From Thermococcus sp. (lineage in GTDB: Archaea > Methanobacteriota_B > Thermococci > Thermococcales > Thermococcaceae): DNA of 32,113 nt. Positions 25,604-32,113 of the stretch are shown one piece after another (position 1 is the first letter of the stretch; the number at the start of each line of letters is the position of its first letter). The notes under the pieces were generated by a model. The model searched no databases and was not told the DNA's origin. It saw only the letters and a list, made by a program, of their open reading frames with translations. The DNA is taken from NCBI RefSeq assembly GCF_027063845.1, contig NZ_JAMOQU010000066.1, positions 1-32,113 on the forward strand, given 5' to 3'. The position numbers and the translations under genes were made by a program.

Positions 25604-26282
25604 GCCTCTCGTAGAGCTTCTCATAAGCTGAAATCAGGTCACCTTTGTCAAAGCGGAAGACGTCCTTGTCAAGGCTCTCCTTCGTTTCTGCGTCCCAGAA
25701 TCGGCAGGTATCGGGGCTAATCTCGTCCCCGAGGACTGTCTCGCCCCTCTCGTTCTTTCCGAACTCGAGCTTGAAGTCCACGAGGATTATCCCGCGCTCG
25801 GCGAAATACTTCCTGAGAATCTCGTTAACCTTGAGGGCAATTCTCTCCATTTCCCTGACTTCCTCCTGGCTTACCCCCAGAACCTTGGCGTGGTAATGGT
25901 TAATCATCGGGTCGCCGAGGCCGTCGTCCTTGTAGTAGAGCTCAACTATCGGCTCCGAAAGCTCCGTGCCCTCTTCAAGGGGGAGGCGCTTCTTCAGACT
26001 CCCGGCGACGACGTTCCTGACGACAACCTCAATGGGGTACATCTTGAGCCTCTCAACGATGAGCCTGTTGTCTCCAGCGATTCCAATGAAGTGGGTCTTT
26101 ATTCCGTTCTCCTCAAGAACCTTGAAGAGAACCGCGCTAATCTGGGCGTTGAGCCAGCCCTTACCCTTGAACTGGGCCTTTTTCTTGCCGTCGAAGGCGG
26201 TGGCATCGTCCTTGAACTCCATTATCGCCTTCCCATCGTCGAGCGGGATTACCCTCTTGGCCTTACCCTCGTAGACCTCCAC
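25575..26282 (-). CDS. purC: SAICAR synthetase (PurC)
   Basis: This enzyme ligates aspartate to CAIR with ATP. The 235-residue protein has VYEGKAKRVIPLDDGKAIMEFKDD-type start (in parts), FDGKKKAQFKGKGWLNAQIS, MYPIEVVVRNVVAGSLKKR, DDGLGDPMINHYHA, LVDFKLEFGKN and GDEISPDTCRFWD. The GTG at 26282 is preferred: GGTGAT is 5 bases upstream, homologues begin MEVYEGKAK, and the upstream ATG at 26300 would fall before the predicted transcript start (about 26293). It is divergent from purF. Confidence 0.96.
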   Translation of the reverse strand: MEVYEGKAKRVIPLDDGKAIMEFKDDATAFDGKKKAQFKGKGWLNAQISAVLFKVLEENGIKTHFIGIAGDNRLIVERLKMYPIEVVVRNVVAGSLKKRLPLEEGTELSEPIVELYYKDDGLGDPMINHYHAKVLGVSQEEVREMERIALKVNEILRKYFAERGIILVDFKLEFGKNERGETVLGDEISPDTCRFWDAETKESLDKDVFRFDKGDLISAYEKLYERLTGESPAHS

Positions 26283-26313
26283 TTGAATCACCAGTTTCAT
26301 GTAAAACTAGCCT

Positions 26314-26322
26314 ACTTTTAAG
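26314..26322 (-). promoter_or_regulatory. TATA box for purC
   Basis: CTTAAAAGT on the minus strand; expected start about 26293. Confidence 0.5.
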
Positions 26323-26341
26323 TGTTATTTTGCCTAATTAC

Positions 26342-26423
26342 TGTCAAAAACTGGGCAAAGTTTTTAAGCATGGACAGCTAAACTCGACCAGCTTAATGGA
26401 GCGCCATTAACTTTCACACGTCA
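26342..26423 (+). promoter_or_regulatory. purF promoter with TGTCA/CGTCA elements
   Basis: TGTCAAAAACTGGGC (core 26342-26346) lies upstream of TATA TTTTTAAG (26361-26368), and ACGTCA (26418-26423) lies just before the GGTGGT site. The first element, read on the minus strand (GCCCAGTTTTTGACAG), matches the purD sequence GCCAGGTTTTTGACAT. Confidence 0.55.
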
Positions 26424-26436
26424 ACCGGTGGTGGCG

Positions 26437-27771
26437 ATGCGAGAGAAGTGCGGAATCTTTGCAACGCTCTCAGAGAACTCAGCAAAGAAGGCCTATTACG
26501 CCCTGCTTGCCCTCCAGCACCGCGGACAGGAGAGCGCGGGAATAAGCGTCTGGCGGGGCAGGATAAGAACGGTTTCAGGCCTCGGTCTCGTCACCGACGT
26601 CTTCAGGGGAAAGGAGCTCGCAAAGCTCCGCTCGAACCTCGCAATAGCCCACGTCCGCTACTCGACGTCAGGCTCGCTCAACGAGACCCAGCCGCTTGAG
26701 ACGGAGTGCTGTGGGATGAGAATCGCGGTGGCGCACAACGGGACGCTCACCAACTTCAGACCCCTCCGCGAGAGGTATGAAAAGCTCGGCGTCAGGTTCC
26801 GCCACTCCGTTGACTCCGAACTGCTCGGGATTTCCTTCCTCTGGCACCTCCGCGAGACGGGAAACGAGTTCGAGGCTATGAGAGCCGTTTTTGGCGAAGT
26901 CAAAGGTGCCTACTCCGTTGCACTCCTCTTCGACGGCAAAATCCTCGTGGCGAGGGACCCCGTTGGCTTCAGGCCCCTGAGCTACGGAACAGGAGATGGC
27001 CACTACTTCGCGAGCGAGGATTCGGCATTGAGGCTCTTCGTGGAGGAAACGAGGGACGTGAGGCCAGGAGAGGTCTTCCTCCTCTCAGAAAACGGCGTTG
27101 AGAGCAAGGCTCTCGCCAGGGAAAGCCACCACCACTGCGTTTTCGAGTACATCTACTTCGCGAGGCCGGACAGCGTCCTTGATGGAACAAACGTTTACAG
27201 CGCGAGGGTCAGGATGGGACGGGAACTGGCGAGGGAGAGCCCCGCTGATGGCGACGTCGTCATAGCGGTTCCTGACTCTGGAAGGGCCGCCGCCTTAGGT
27301 TTCTCGCAGGAGAGCGGGATTCCCTACGCTGAAGGTCTGATAAAGAACCGCTACATCGGGAGGACCTTCATAACGCCAGGCCAGTTCAACCGCGAGCTGA
27401 AGGTCAAACTCAAGCTCTCGCCTGTTAAGGAAGTTGTGGCCGGGAAGAAGGTCGTTCTGGTCGACGATTCCATAGTCAGGGGCACGACGATGAAGAGAAT
27501 CGTCGCGATGCTCAGGAAGGCCGGCGCGAGGGAAGTCCACGTAAGAATCGCCTCACCGCCGATAAGGTACCCCTGCTACATGGGCATCGACATCCCCACG
27601 AGACACGAGCTCATAGCGGCCTTCGGAGGAGTTGAAAAGGTCAGGGAAGCGATAGGAGCGGACAGCTTAGCTTACCTCAGCGTTGAGGGCCTGAAGAGGG
27701 CCGTCGGCAGGGAAGACCTCTGCTTAGCATGTCTCACCGGGGAGTATCCAGAGTGGGCGTTCAGGTTTTAA
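26437..27771 (+). CDS. purF: Amidophosphoribosyltransferase (PurF)
   Basis: The first committed step makes phosphoribosylamine from PRPP and glutamine. The 444-residue protein starts MREKCGIF; the short propeptide MREK would be removed to expose Cys5 as the N-terminal nucleophile. The PRPP loop is [13 protein letters not shown] (339-351). Four cysteines at 234, 380, 429 and 432 (HHCVF, RYPCY, CLAC) match the [4Fe-4S] ligands of the Bacillus-type enzyme, so an oxygen-sensitive cluster is expected. The ATG follows GGTGGTGGCG; the longer frame from 26428 lies inside that site. Confidence 0.98.
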   Translation: MREKCGIFATLSENSAKKAYYALLALQHRGQESAGISVWRGRIRTVSGLGLVTDVFRGKELAKLRSNLAIAHVRYSTSGSLNETQPLETECCGMRIAVAHNGTLTNFRPLRERYEKLGVRFRHSVDSELLGISFLWHLRETGNEFEAMRAVFGEVKGAYSVALLFDGKILVARDPVGFRPLSYGTGDGHYFASEDSALRLFVEETRDVRPGEVFLLSENGVESKALARESHHHCVFEYIYFARPDSVLDGTNVYSARVRMGRELARESPADGDVVIAVPDSGRAAALGFSQESGIPYAEGLIKNRYIGRTFITPGQFNRELKVKLKLSPVKEVVAGKKVVLVDDSIVRGTTMKRIVAMLRKAGAREVHVRIASPPIRYPCYMGIDIPTRHELIAAFGGVEKVREAIGADSLAYLSVEGLKRAVGREDLCLACLTGEYPEWAFRF

Positions 27772-27777
27772 TTGATG

Positions 27778-28422
27778 TCAAAATTTGTAGAACAAGTCGG
27801 CTCCTTTTAAGATTGTGAAGGCTTCATATTTTACACCCCAAAGCTCCAAGAAGTCCCTGAAGCGGTAAGTGTGCTCTATTGGAACGACAACTACCCAAGC
27901 CCCCCACTGTTCACCGTTCAGCTCCTTGAGGAGGCCGCTCTTCATGTCCCTGCCCTTGAGCGCGTACTGGAAGCGAACCCTGTCCTTCCGCGGAAGGCCT
28001 TCAAGGGTGAAACGGAAGAGGGTATATGCCTTCCCATTCATTAGCTCTGCCATTGATTTGTTCTTTGTGAGAGAAAATCCTTCTATGATAACCCCCAAGC
28101 TTGCGAGGTTGTTCGGGTCGAAGAGCTCTTCAAGGCTCATGGCCCTGATGTCGAGTTTGGCATTTGTGAGTATTTTGGAGAGCCCTCTTTTGAGTTCGAG
28201 GATGAGATTCCTAAGCTCTAGGGCGGGAAGTTTCGTCCTCGTTAGTATCATGAGGTCGAGGTCGTTGGGTTTCTCTTTCCCGAGGACGGTTGAACCGTAG
28301 AGGACAACGTCGAAGACCTCACCATGATTCTCTACGAAGTTTTTGACCGTTTCGTGGAGTGTTCCTTGGGGGGTAAAAAATTGAGAGAATTCAGAGCTGA
28401 GAGTAGAGGTTGTGGACGTCAT
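27778..28422 (-). CDS. MNT-type nucleotidyltransferase (antitoxin of HEPN/MNT pair)
   Basis: The 214-residue protein has a Pol-beta-type nucleotidyltransferase core: LYGSTVLGKEKPNDLDLMI gives Gly43/Ser44 and the carboxylates Asp54 and Asp56, and KLDIRAM gives a third, Asp91. The catalytic set is therefore intact. In HEPN/MNT systems the MNT protein neutralises the HEPN toxin, in known cases by AMPylating it. The start overlaps the HEPN gene by 32 bases, with GGTGCTG before the ATG, so the two are coupled. The C-terminal half (about 110-214) has no assigned domain. It ends 6 bases from the purF stop. Confidence 0.85.
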   Translation of the reverse strand: MTSTTSTLSSEFSQFFTPQGTLHETVKNFVENHGEVFDVVLYGSTVLGKEKPNDLDLMILTRTKLPALELRNLILELKRGLSKILTNAKLDIRAMSLEELFDPNNLASLGVIIEGFSLTKNKSMAELMNGKAYTLFRFTLEGLPRKDRVRFQYALKGRDMKSGLLKELNGEQWGAWVVVVPIEHTYRFRDFLELWGVKYEAFTILKGADLFYKF

Positions 28423-28720
28423 TTTTCAGCACCTTCACCCATTCCTTTGTAGCCCTCATGAGGTAGGCCTTGCGGTAGTTGTTGAAGTGGAAGTCCACGA
28501 TGTCATAGATATCAGGATATTTCTCTTCGAGAATCCTAAAGCGCTCAGTGTGATTCCTCGGGAGTTTCCCTGTGTCGCGGAGGATTATGTAGTCGCAGAT
28601 TGCCACGAGGGCTTTAAAGTAGAGGTTGAGGGCCGAGTTGTAGTGGCCTTTGTTGTAGAGATAATCAGCGTCCTCAAGGTATTCCTGAGCGTTGGCCTTG
28701 AGTTCATCGAGGTTCACCAT
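28391..28720 (-). CDS. HEPN-domain protein (toxin of HEPN/MNT pair)
   Basis: The 109-residue, all-helical protein begins MVNLDELKANAQEYLEDADYL and continues NKGHYNSALNLYFKALVAICDY, the HEPN pattern. HEPN toxins are RNases; the canonical R-x4-6-H motif is not clear here (candidates are the RNH after GKLP and later NNYRKAY), so activity is uncertain. The ATG at 28720 with GAGGGA upstream is chosen over a longer frame that would begin before the promoter. It overlaps the MNT gene. The promoter carries three evenly spaced palindromes. Confidence 0.8.
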   Translation of the reverse strand: MVNLDELKANAQEYLEDADYLYNKGHYNSALNLYFKALVAICDYIILRDTGKLPRNHTERFRILEEKYPDIYDIVDFHFNNYRKAYLMRATKEWVKVLKNDVHNLYSQL

Positions 28721-28732
28721 GGCTGTTCCCTC

Positions 28733-28746
28733 GTTATCATAATAAC
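28733..28746. promoter_or_regulatory. 14-bp palindrome, site 1 (HEPN/MNT operator)
   Basis: GTTATCATAATAAC lies at the expected HEPN transcription start. Six of seven half-site positions are symmetric. Confidence 0.65.
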
Positions 28747-28756
28747 AAAAAACTCG

Positions 28757-28765
28757 TATATAAGT
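28757..28765 (-). promoter_or_regulatory. TATA box for the HEPN/MNT pair
   Basis: CTTATATAC on the minus strand, between palindrome sites 1 and 2; expected start about 28735. Confidence 0.6.
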
Positions 28766-28771
28766 TTTGAG

Positions 28772-28785
28772 GTTTGCATGATAAC
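28772..28785. promoter_or_regulatory. 14-bp palindrome, site 2 (HEPN/MNT operator)
   Basis: GTTTGCATGATAAC lies directly upstream of the TATA box, exactly 39 bp from site 1; the left half is degenerate at two positions. Confidence 0.6.
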
Positions 28786-28810
28786 AATCAAGAAAGAGAA
28801 ACACTAAAAT

Positions 28811-28824
28811 GTTATCATGGTAAC
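28811..28824. promoter_or_regulatory. 14-bp palindrome, site 3 (HEPN/MNT operator)
   Basis: GTTATCATGGTAAC lies exactly 39 bp beyond site 2, near the 3' end of the formate dehydrogenase gene. Confidence 0.6.
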
Positions 28825-28843
28825 AAAAGAAGCGCTGAGCATG

Positions 28844-30832
28844 TTATGGGGCCTTCATTTTCTTAACCCGGCACGCCGAGAACTTGAACTCGGGCGTTCC
28901 GGCCTTGTTCAGGGCCGGGCTGGTAATCAGGTTCGCCTTGAAGTGGAAGGGGATTGCAACGACCCCCTTAGGGACTCCGCCGACCTTCGCACGCATCCTT
29001 ATCCTCCCGCGCCGTGTTTCAATTTCCACCCAGTCGCCGTCGCGGATTCCAAGCCTTTCCGCGTCGCGCTCATTGATTAAAGCCCTCGGCTCTCCCATGA
29101 GCTTCACGAGCGAGGGGCTTCTCAGCGTCATCTCACCCGTGTTGTAGTGGCTCATCAATCTGACGGTCGTTAGAACCAGCGGAAACTCCTCGCTCGGTCC
29201 CTCCCAGGGTGAGATTCTCTCGACGGCCATGAAGCGGGCTTTTCCGTCGGGCGTCGCGAACTCCCAGGTGTGAAGCCTCTTCCTCGGCAGGAATATTCCC
29301 TCTCCGTTCTTGAGTTCATCAACGCTTCTCTCCTCAAGCTCCGGGAAAAGACGGAAGTATTCTGCCGTTATCTCCTCAACGCCTGCGTAGGTGAAGCCAG
29401 GAAGCCCGAGCGCCCGGCCGAGCATTGCCAGAATCTCCCAGTCGGGCTTTGAGTCAGCGTATGGCTCGCAGACTTTGTGGCTCCACTGGATTCTTCGCTC
29501 GCTGTTCATGTATGAGCCCTCCTTTTCGCAGAAAGCCGAGGCAGGGAGGATGTAGTGGGCGTAGCGCGCTGTTCTCGTCATGAAGACATCTTGGACAACG
29601 AGGAGGTCGAGCTTTCTCAACGCCCGTCTCACGCGCGTAAAGTCGGCCTCGCTCACCGCAGGGTTCTCGCCGACAATATAGAGGGCCTTTAGGTCACCCC
29701 TTTCGATGGCATCCCACAGCTCCGTCAGGTAGAGCCCCCTCTCGGTCGGCAGGTCGTCAACGCCCCAGAGCGAGGCGACGCGCTTTCTAAAGCGCTCGTC
29801 GGTGAGAGGGACGTAGCCAGGCAGGAACTCGCTCAGCGCGCCCATATATGCCGCTCCCTGGACGTTGTTCTGCCCGCGCATAGGGTAGAGGCCGCCCTTT
29901 TCCCCGATGTAGCCGAGGAGCAGTGCAAGGTTTATCACCGCCAGAACGTTCTCAACGCCGGAGACGTGCTGGGTTAGACCCATTCCCCACATTATGGCCC
30001 CGCTTTCGGCCAATGCAAAGGTCCTCGCGACCTCCCGTATCGTCTCCGCTGGAATTCCAGTTACGCTCTCCGCGTACTCAGGTGTGTACTTCATAACCGC
30101 CATCCTGACTTCAGAGAAGCCAACCGTCCGACCCTTCACGAACTCCTCGTCGTAGAGTTCCTCCCAGATTATAACGTGGGCAATTGCGTTGGCCAGGACT
30201 ATGTCTGTCCCGGGCTTTATGACGAGCCTGTAATCTGCAAAGGCCATCGTCCGCGTTTCCCTGACGTCCACGACGATTATTTTAGCCCCCCTTCGTTTGG
30301 CCTTCAGGATGTAGTCCATGACGACTGGATGTGTCTCGGCTGGGTTGTACCCCCATATCAGGACGGCGTTAAAGCGCTCGATGTCCTCATAGGGGTTCGT
30401 CTGCGCGCCGGTTCCGACGGCGAGCTTAAGAGCGTGAACGCTCGCTTCGTGGCACAGCCTTGCGCAGTTGTCTATGTTGTTCGTGCCGAACAGGCGTGCA
30501 ATCTTCTGGAGGAGGTAGTTCTCCTCGTTGCTGATTTTCGAAGACGCTATGAACGCCACCGCGTCGGGACCGTAGAGCTCCCTTATCTCGAACAGTCTGT
30601 TAGCTATTTCCTCTATCGCGACCCCCCAGCTGATTGGAACCATTGCAGAACCAACCCTCTTGAGGGGCCTCTTCAGCCTTCCCGGGGAGCGGACGAACTC
30701 GAGCGAGTAGAGGCCCTTGGGGCAGAGCTTTCCTCGGTTTGGTTCCCCTGGGTAGGGCTTGACCCTCATGCTCTTCTCGTCAACGAGAAGCCTGCACCCA
30801 AAACCACAGAAGGGGCACATGACCGTCTTCAC
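28844..30832 (-). CDS. fdhA: Formate dehydrogenase catalytic (molybdopterin) subunit, Cys-type
   Basis: The 662-residue molybdopterin oxidoreductase interconverts formate and CO2. Cys6, Cys9, Cys13 and Cys37 (CPFCGFGC and KLCPKG) bind the N-terminal [4Fe-4S] cluster. The Mo/W ligand is Cys127 followed by His128 in DNCARLCHEAS, where other enzymes have selenocysteine. WGYNPAETHP, GMGLTQHVSG, MRGQNNVQGAA and the C-terminal MPT-binding domain (LTTVRLMSHYNTGEMT) are typical. The GTG at 30832 is chosen for GGTGGT three bases upstream. No electron-transfer or hydrogenase subunits are adjacent. No twin-arginine signal is present, so it is cytoplasmic. Another oxidoreductase of the family is possible, but the active-site motif favours FDH. 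Confidence 0.88.
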   Translation of the reverse strand: MKTVMCPFCGFGCRLLVDEKSMRVKPYPGEPNRGKLCPKGLYSLEFVRSPGRLKRPLKRVGSAMVPISWGVAIEEIANRLFEIRELYGPDAVAFIASSKISNEENYLLQKIARLFGTNNIDNCARLCHEASVHALKLAVGTGAQTNPYEDIERFNAVLIWGYNPAETHPVVMDYILKAKRRGAKIIVVDVRETRTMAFADYRLVIKPGTDIVLANAIAHVIIWEELYDEEFVKGRTVGFSEVRMAVMKYTPEYAESVTGIPAETIREVARTFALAESGAIMWGMGLTQHVSGVENVLAVINLALLLGYIGEKGGLYPMRGQNNVQGAAYMGALSEFLPGYVPLTDERFRKRVASLWGVDDLPTERGLYLTELWDAIERGDLKALYIVGENPAVSEADFTRVRRALRKLDLLVVQDVFMTRTARYAHYILPASAFCEKEGSYMNSERRIQWSHKVCEPYADSKPDWEILAMLGRALGLPGFTYAGVEEITAEYFRLFPELEERSVDELKNGEGIFLPRKRLHTWEFATPDGKARFMAVERISPWEGPSEEFPLVLTTVRLMSHYNTGEMTLRSPSLVKLMGEPRALINERDAERLGIRDGDWVEIETRRGRIRMRAKVGGVPKGVVAIPFHFKANLITSPALNKAGTPEFKFSACRVKKMKAP

Positions 30833-30860
30833 GCTACCACCGTATTGGCAAGAAAACGCT

Positions 30861-30871
30861 AAAATTAAAAA
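30861..30871 (-). promoter_or_regulatory. TATA box for fdhA
   Basis: TTTTTAATTTT on the minus strand, about 34 bases before the GTG start; the gap to pdxT is only 75 bases. Confidence 0.45.
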
Positions 30872-30907
30872 GCTTTATGGCCAAAATTAACGAAAATTTA
30901 TCAAAAG

Positions 30908-31501
30908 TCAAAGCGCCTTTTTCAGGAAGTACTCGTGAACCCTCGTGTCGTCCGTCAGCTCGGGATGGAACTCGAGGCCGATGAGGTTGTCCTGCTCGAC
31001 GCCAACAACCCTGTCGCCGAGCCACGCGATAGGCTTCACCTTATCGCTGAGGAGCTCCACTATCCTCGGGGCGCGTATGAAAACTCCCGGAAACGGCTCG
31101 TCGCTGAAGGCAAGCTTTATCGGAGCCTCGAAGCTGTCCACCTGCCTGCCGTAGGCGTTTCTGTTCACTTTAGCGTCGAGGAGCTCGAGGAACCTCTGCT
31201 CCGGCGTTGCCCCGATGACGTCTTTGGAGAGCATTATAAGACCGGCGCAGGTGCCCATAATCGGAAGCCCCTCTTCGCCGAGCTTTTTAACGGGCTCGAG
31301 GAGGCCGTTCTTGACCATGAGCCTCGATATCGTCGTGCTCTCCCCGCCGGGAATTATGATTGCCGATATTCCTTCAAGCTGTTCCGGCTTTCTGAGCCAG
31401 ATTACCTCGCCGGTGACGCCGAGGTTCTCAAGGGCCCTTTTGCTCGCCTCGATGTGCTCGCTGACGTCGCCCTGAAGGCCTATAACCCCTACCTTGACCA
31501 T
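30908..31501 (-). CDS. pdxT: Pyridoxal 5'-phosphate synthase glutaminase subunit (PdxT)
   Basis: The 197-residue class I glutaminase feeds ammonia to PdxS for PLP synthesis. It has VKVGVIGLQGDVSEHIEA, IIIPGGESTTISRL, nucleophile Cys in MGTCAGLIML, RNAYGRQVDSFE and EFHPELTDD. It starts 30 bases after the pdxS stop with GGAGGGGTT upstream, forming a pdxS-pdxT operon. PLP is needed by the aminotransferase found earlier in the window. Confidence 0.97.
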   Translation of the reverse strand: MVKVGVIGLQGDVSEHIEASKRALENLGVTGEVIWLRKPEQLEGISAIIIPGGESTTISRLMVKNGLLEPVKKLGEEGLPIMGTCAGLIMLSKDVIGATPEQRFLELLDAKVNRNAYGRQVDSFEAPIKLAFSDEPFPGVFIRAPRIVELLSDKVKPIAWLGDRVVGVEQDNLIGLEFHPELTDDTRVHEYFLKKAL

Positions 31502-31531
31502 TTCAACCCCTCCAAAAGAGTGGAAAAGGGC

Positions 31532-32113
31532 TCAGACGCCCCTCTCCTCAAGCCTAACCTCAAGCTCCTCAATGTCCTGACCGCGCATCGGCTCGCCGAT
31601 TTCCTTGCTTATCTCAACAAGAACGTCGGGCTCGTCCCAGTGGTTGACGGCCTCGACTATTGCCCTCGCCATCTTCGGCGGGTTGGAGCTCTTGAAGATT
31701 CCGGAGCCGACGAAGACGCCGTCCATGCCCATCTGCATCATGAGGGCGGCATCTGCAGGGGTGGCGACTCCGCCGGCCGCGAAGTTAACGACCGGAAGGC
31801 GACCGAGCTTCTTTATCTCAAGGAGAACCTTGTAAAGGCCGTCAACTATCTCGCGGTAGGTGTAGTGTCCGTAAATCGGCTCGTTCTCGAGAACCCTTGC
31901 CGGAAGCCCGGCTATCTCCTTGACGTTGAGGGCGAGCCTGAGATAGGGCTCGGCGAACTTTTCGGCAACGCCGTAGACCTGCTCATCGGTCATGGCCTGA
32001 ATCTGCCTTATTCCCTCCGCAACGAGGCGAACGTGCCTGACGGCCTCGACGATGTTTCCTGTTCCTGCCTCGCCCTTGGTTCTAATCATTGCGGCCCCTT
32101 CCCATATCCTCCT
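31532..32113 (-). CDS. pdxS: Pyridoxal 5'-phosphate synthase lyase subunit (PdxS), C-terminal part
   Basis: The 5' end lies beyond the right edge; 193 C-terminal residues are visible. The frame runs open through the edge ([20 protein letters not shown]), so the Met at 32089 is internal. [58 protein letters not shown] and the acidic C-terminus are PdxS hallmarks. PdxS condenses ribose-5-phosphate, glyceraldehyde-3-phosphate and ammonia to PLP in a dodecamer with PdxT. Confidence 0.97.
   Translation of the reverse strand, partial: RRIWEGAAMIRTKGEAGTGNIVEAVRHVRLVAEGIRQIQAMTDEQVYGVAEKFAEPYLRLALNVKEIAGLPARVLENEPIYGHYTYREIVDGLYKVLLEIKKLGRLPVVNFAAGGVATPADAALMMQMGMDGVFVGSGIFKSSNPPKMARAIVEAVNHWDEPDVLVEISKEIGEPMRGQDIEELEVRLEERGV

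Noticed and set aside
27774..27783. TGTCA core (ATGTCAAAAT) next to the purF stop
   Set aside because: It includes the MNT stop codon and is not near any TATA box or start, so it was not counted as a purine operator.

Overview
The window is a chromosomal segment from a hyperthermophilic euryarchaeon of the order Thermococcales, most likely the genus Thermococcus. The evidence is archaeal-type BRE/TATA promoters, GGTGGT/GGTGAT ribosome binding sites, near-family-identical PurP, PurT and GuaA subunits, a type III ribose-1,5-bisphosphate isomerase, a Nop5-fibrillarin pair and a CGP-CTERM surface protein. The species cannot be named from sequence alone.

Layout. Positions 1-6.6 kb hold fibrillarin (start only), Nop5, ribose-1,5-bisphosphate isomerase, a PLP aminotransferase, a glutamine-amidotransferase-like protein lacking its nucleophile, a radical SAM protein, an OsmC-like protein and GuaAa. 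Positions 6.64-9.17 kb are an AT-rich island (ABC/AAA15-type ATPase plus a putative PD-(D/E)XK nuclease) next to an orphan DUF104 antitoxin; this island separates guaAa from guaAb. Positions 9.2-27.8 kb are a purine super-cluster on both strands: guaAb, purP, purL, purQ, purS, a LOG-like gene, a divergent purP paralogue, purD, then purE, purT, purM, purC and purF. Three sets of unrelated genes are interleaved: a DUF257-like pair, a DUF4855/CGP-CTERM pair, and a DUF835 membrane protein followed by a frameshifted small gene. Positions 27.8-32.1 kb carry a HEPN/MNT toxin-antitoxin pair, a stand-alone formate dehydrogenase catalytic subunit, and pdxT with the 3' part of pdxS.

How the genes work together. 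PurF, PurD, PurT, PurL/Q/S, PurM, PurE, PurC and PurP cover de novo IMP synthesis from PRPP except the PurB and cyclohydrolase steps, and GuaAa/GuaAb make GMP. PurT and PurP consume formate rather than folate, so the nearby formate dehydrogenase could be a formate source. Promoters of six of these genes share a TGTCA/TGACG-type element near the TATA box, which suggests one purine regulator.

Best candidates for undescribed biology: the two-gene ATPase/nuclease island inside gua, the three 14-bp palindromes spaced exactly 39 bp apart at the HEPN/MNT promoter, the shared purine operator, the nucleophile-less amidotransferase, the PurP paralogue with an altered ATP loop, and a DUF4855 protein with a seven-cysteine insert. 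No tRNA, rRNA, CRISPR array, transposase or integrase was seen.
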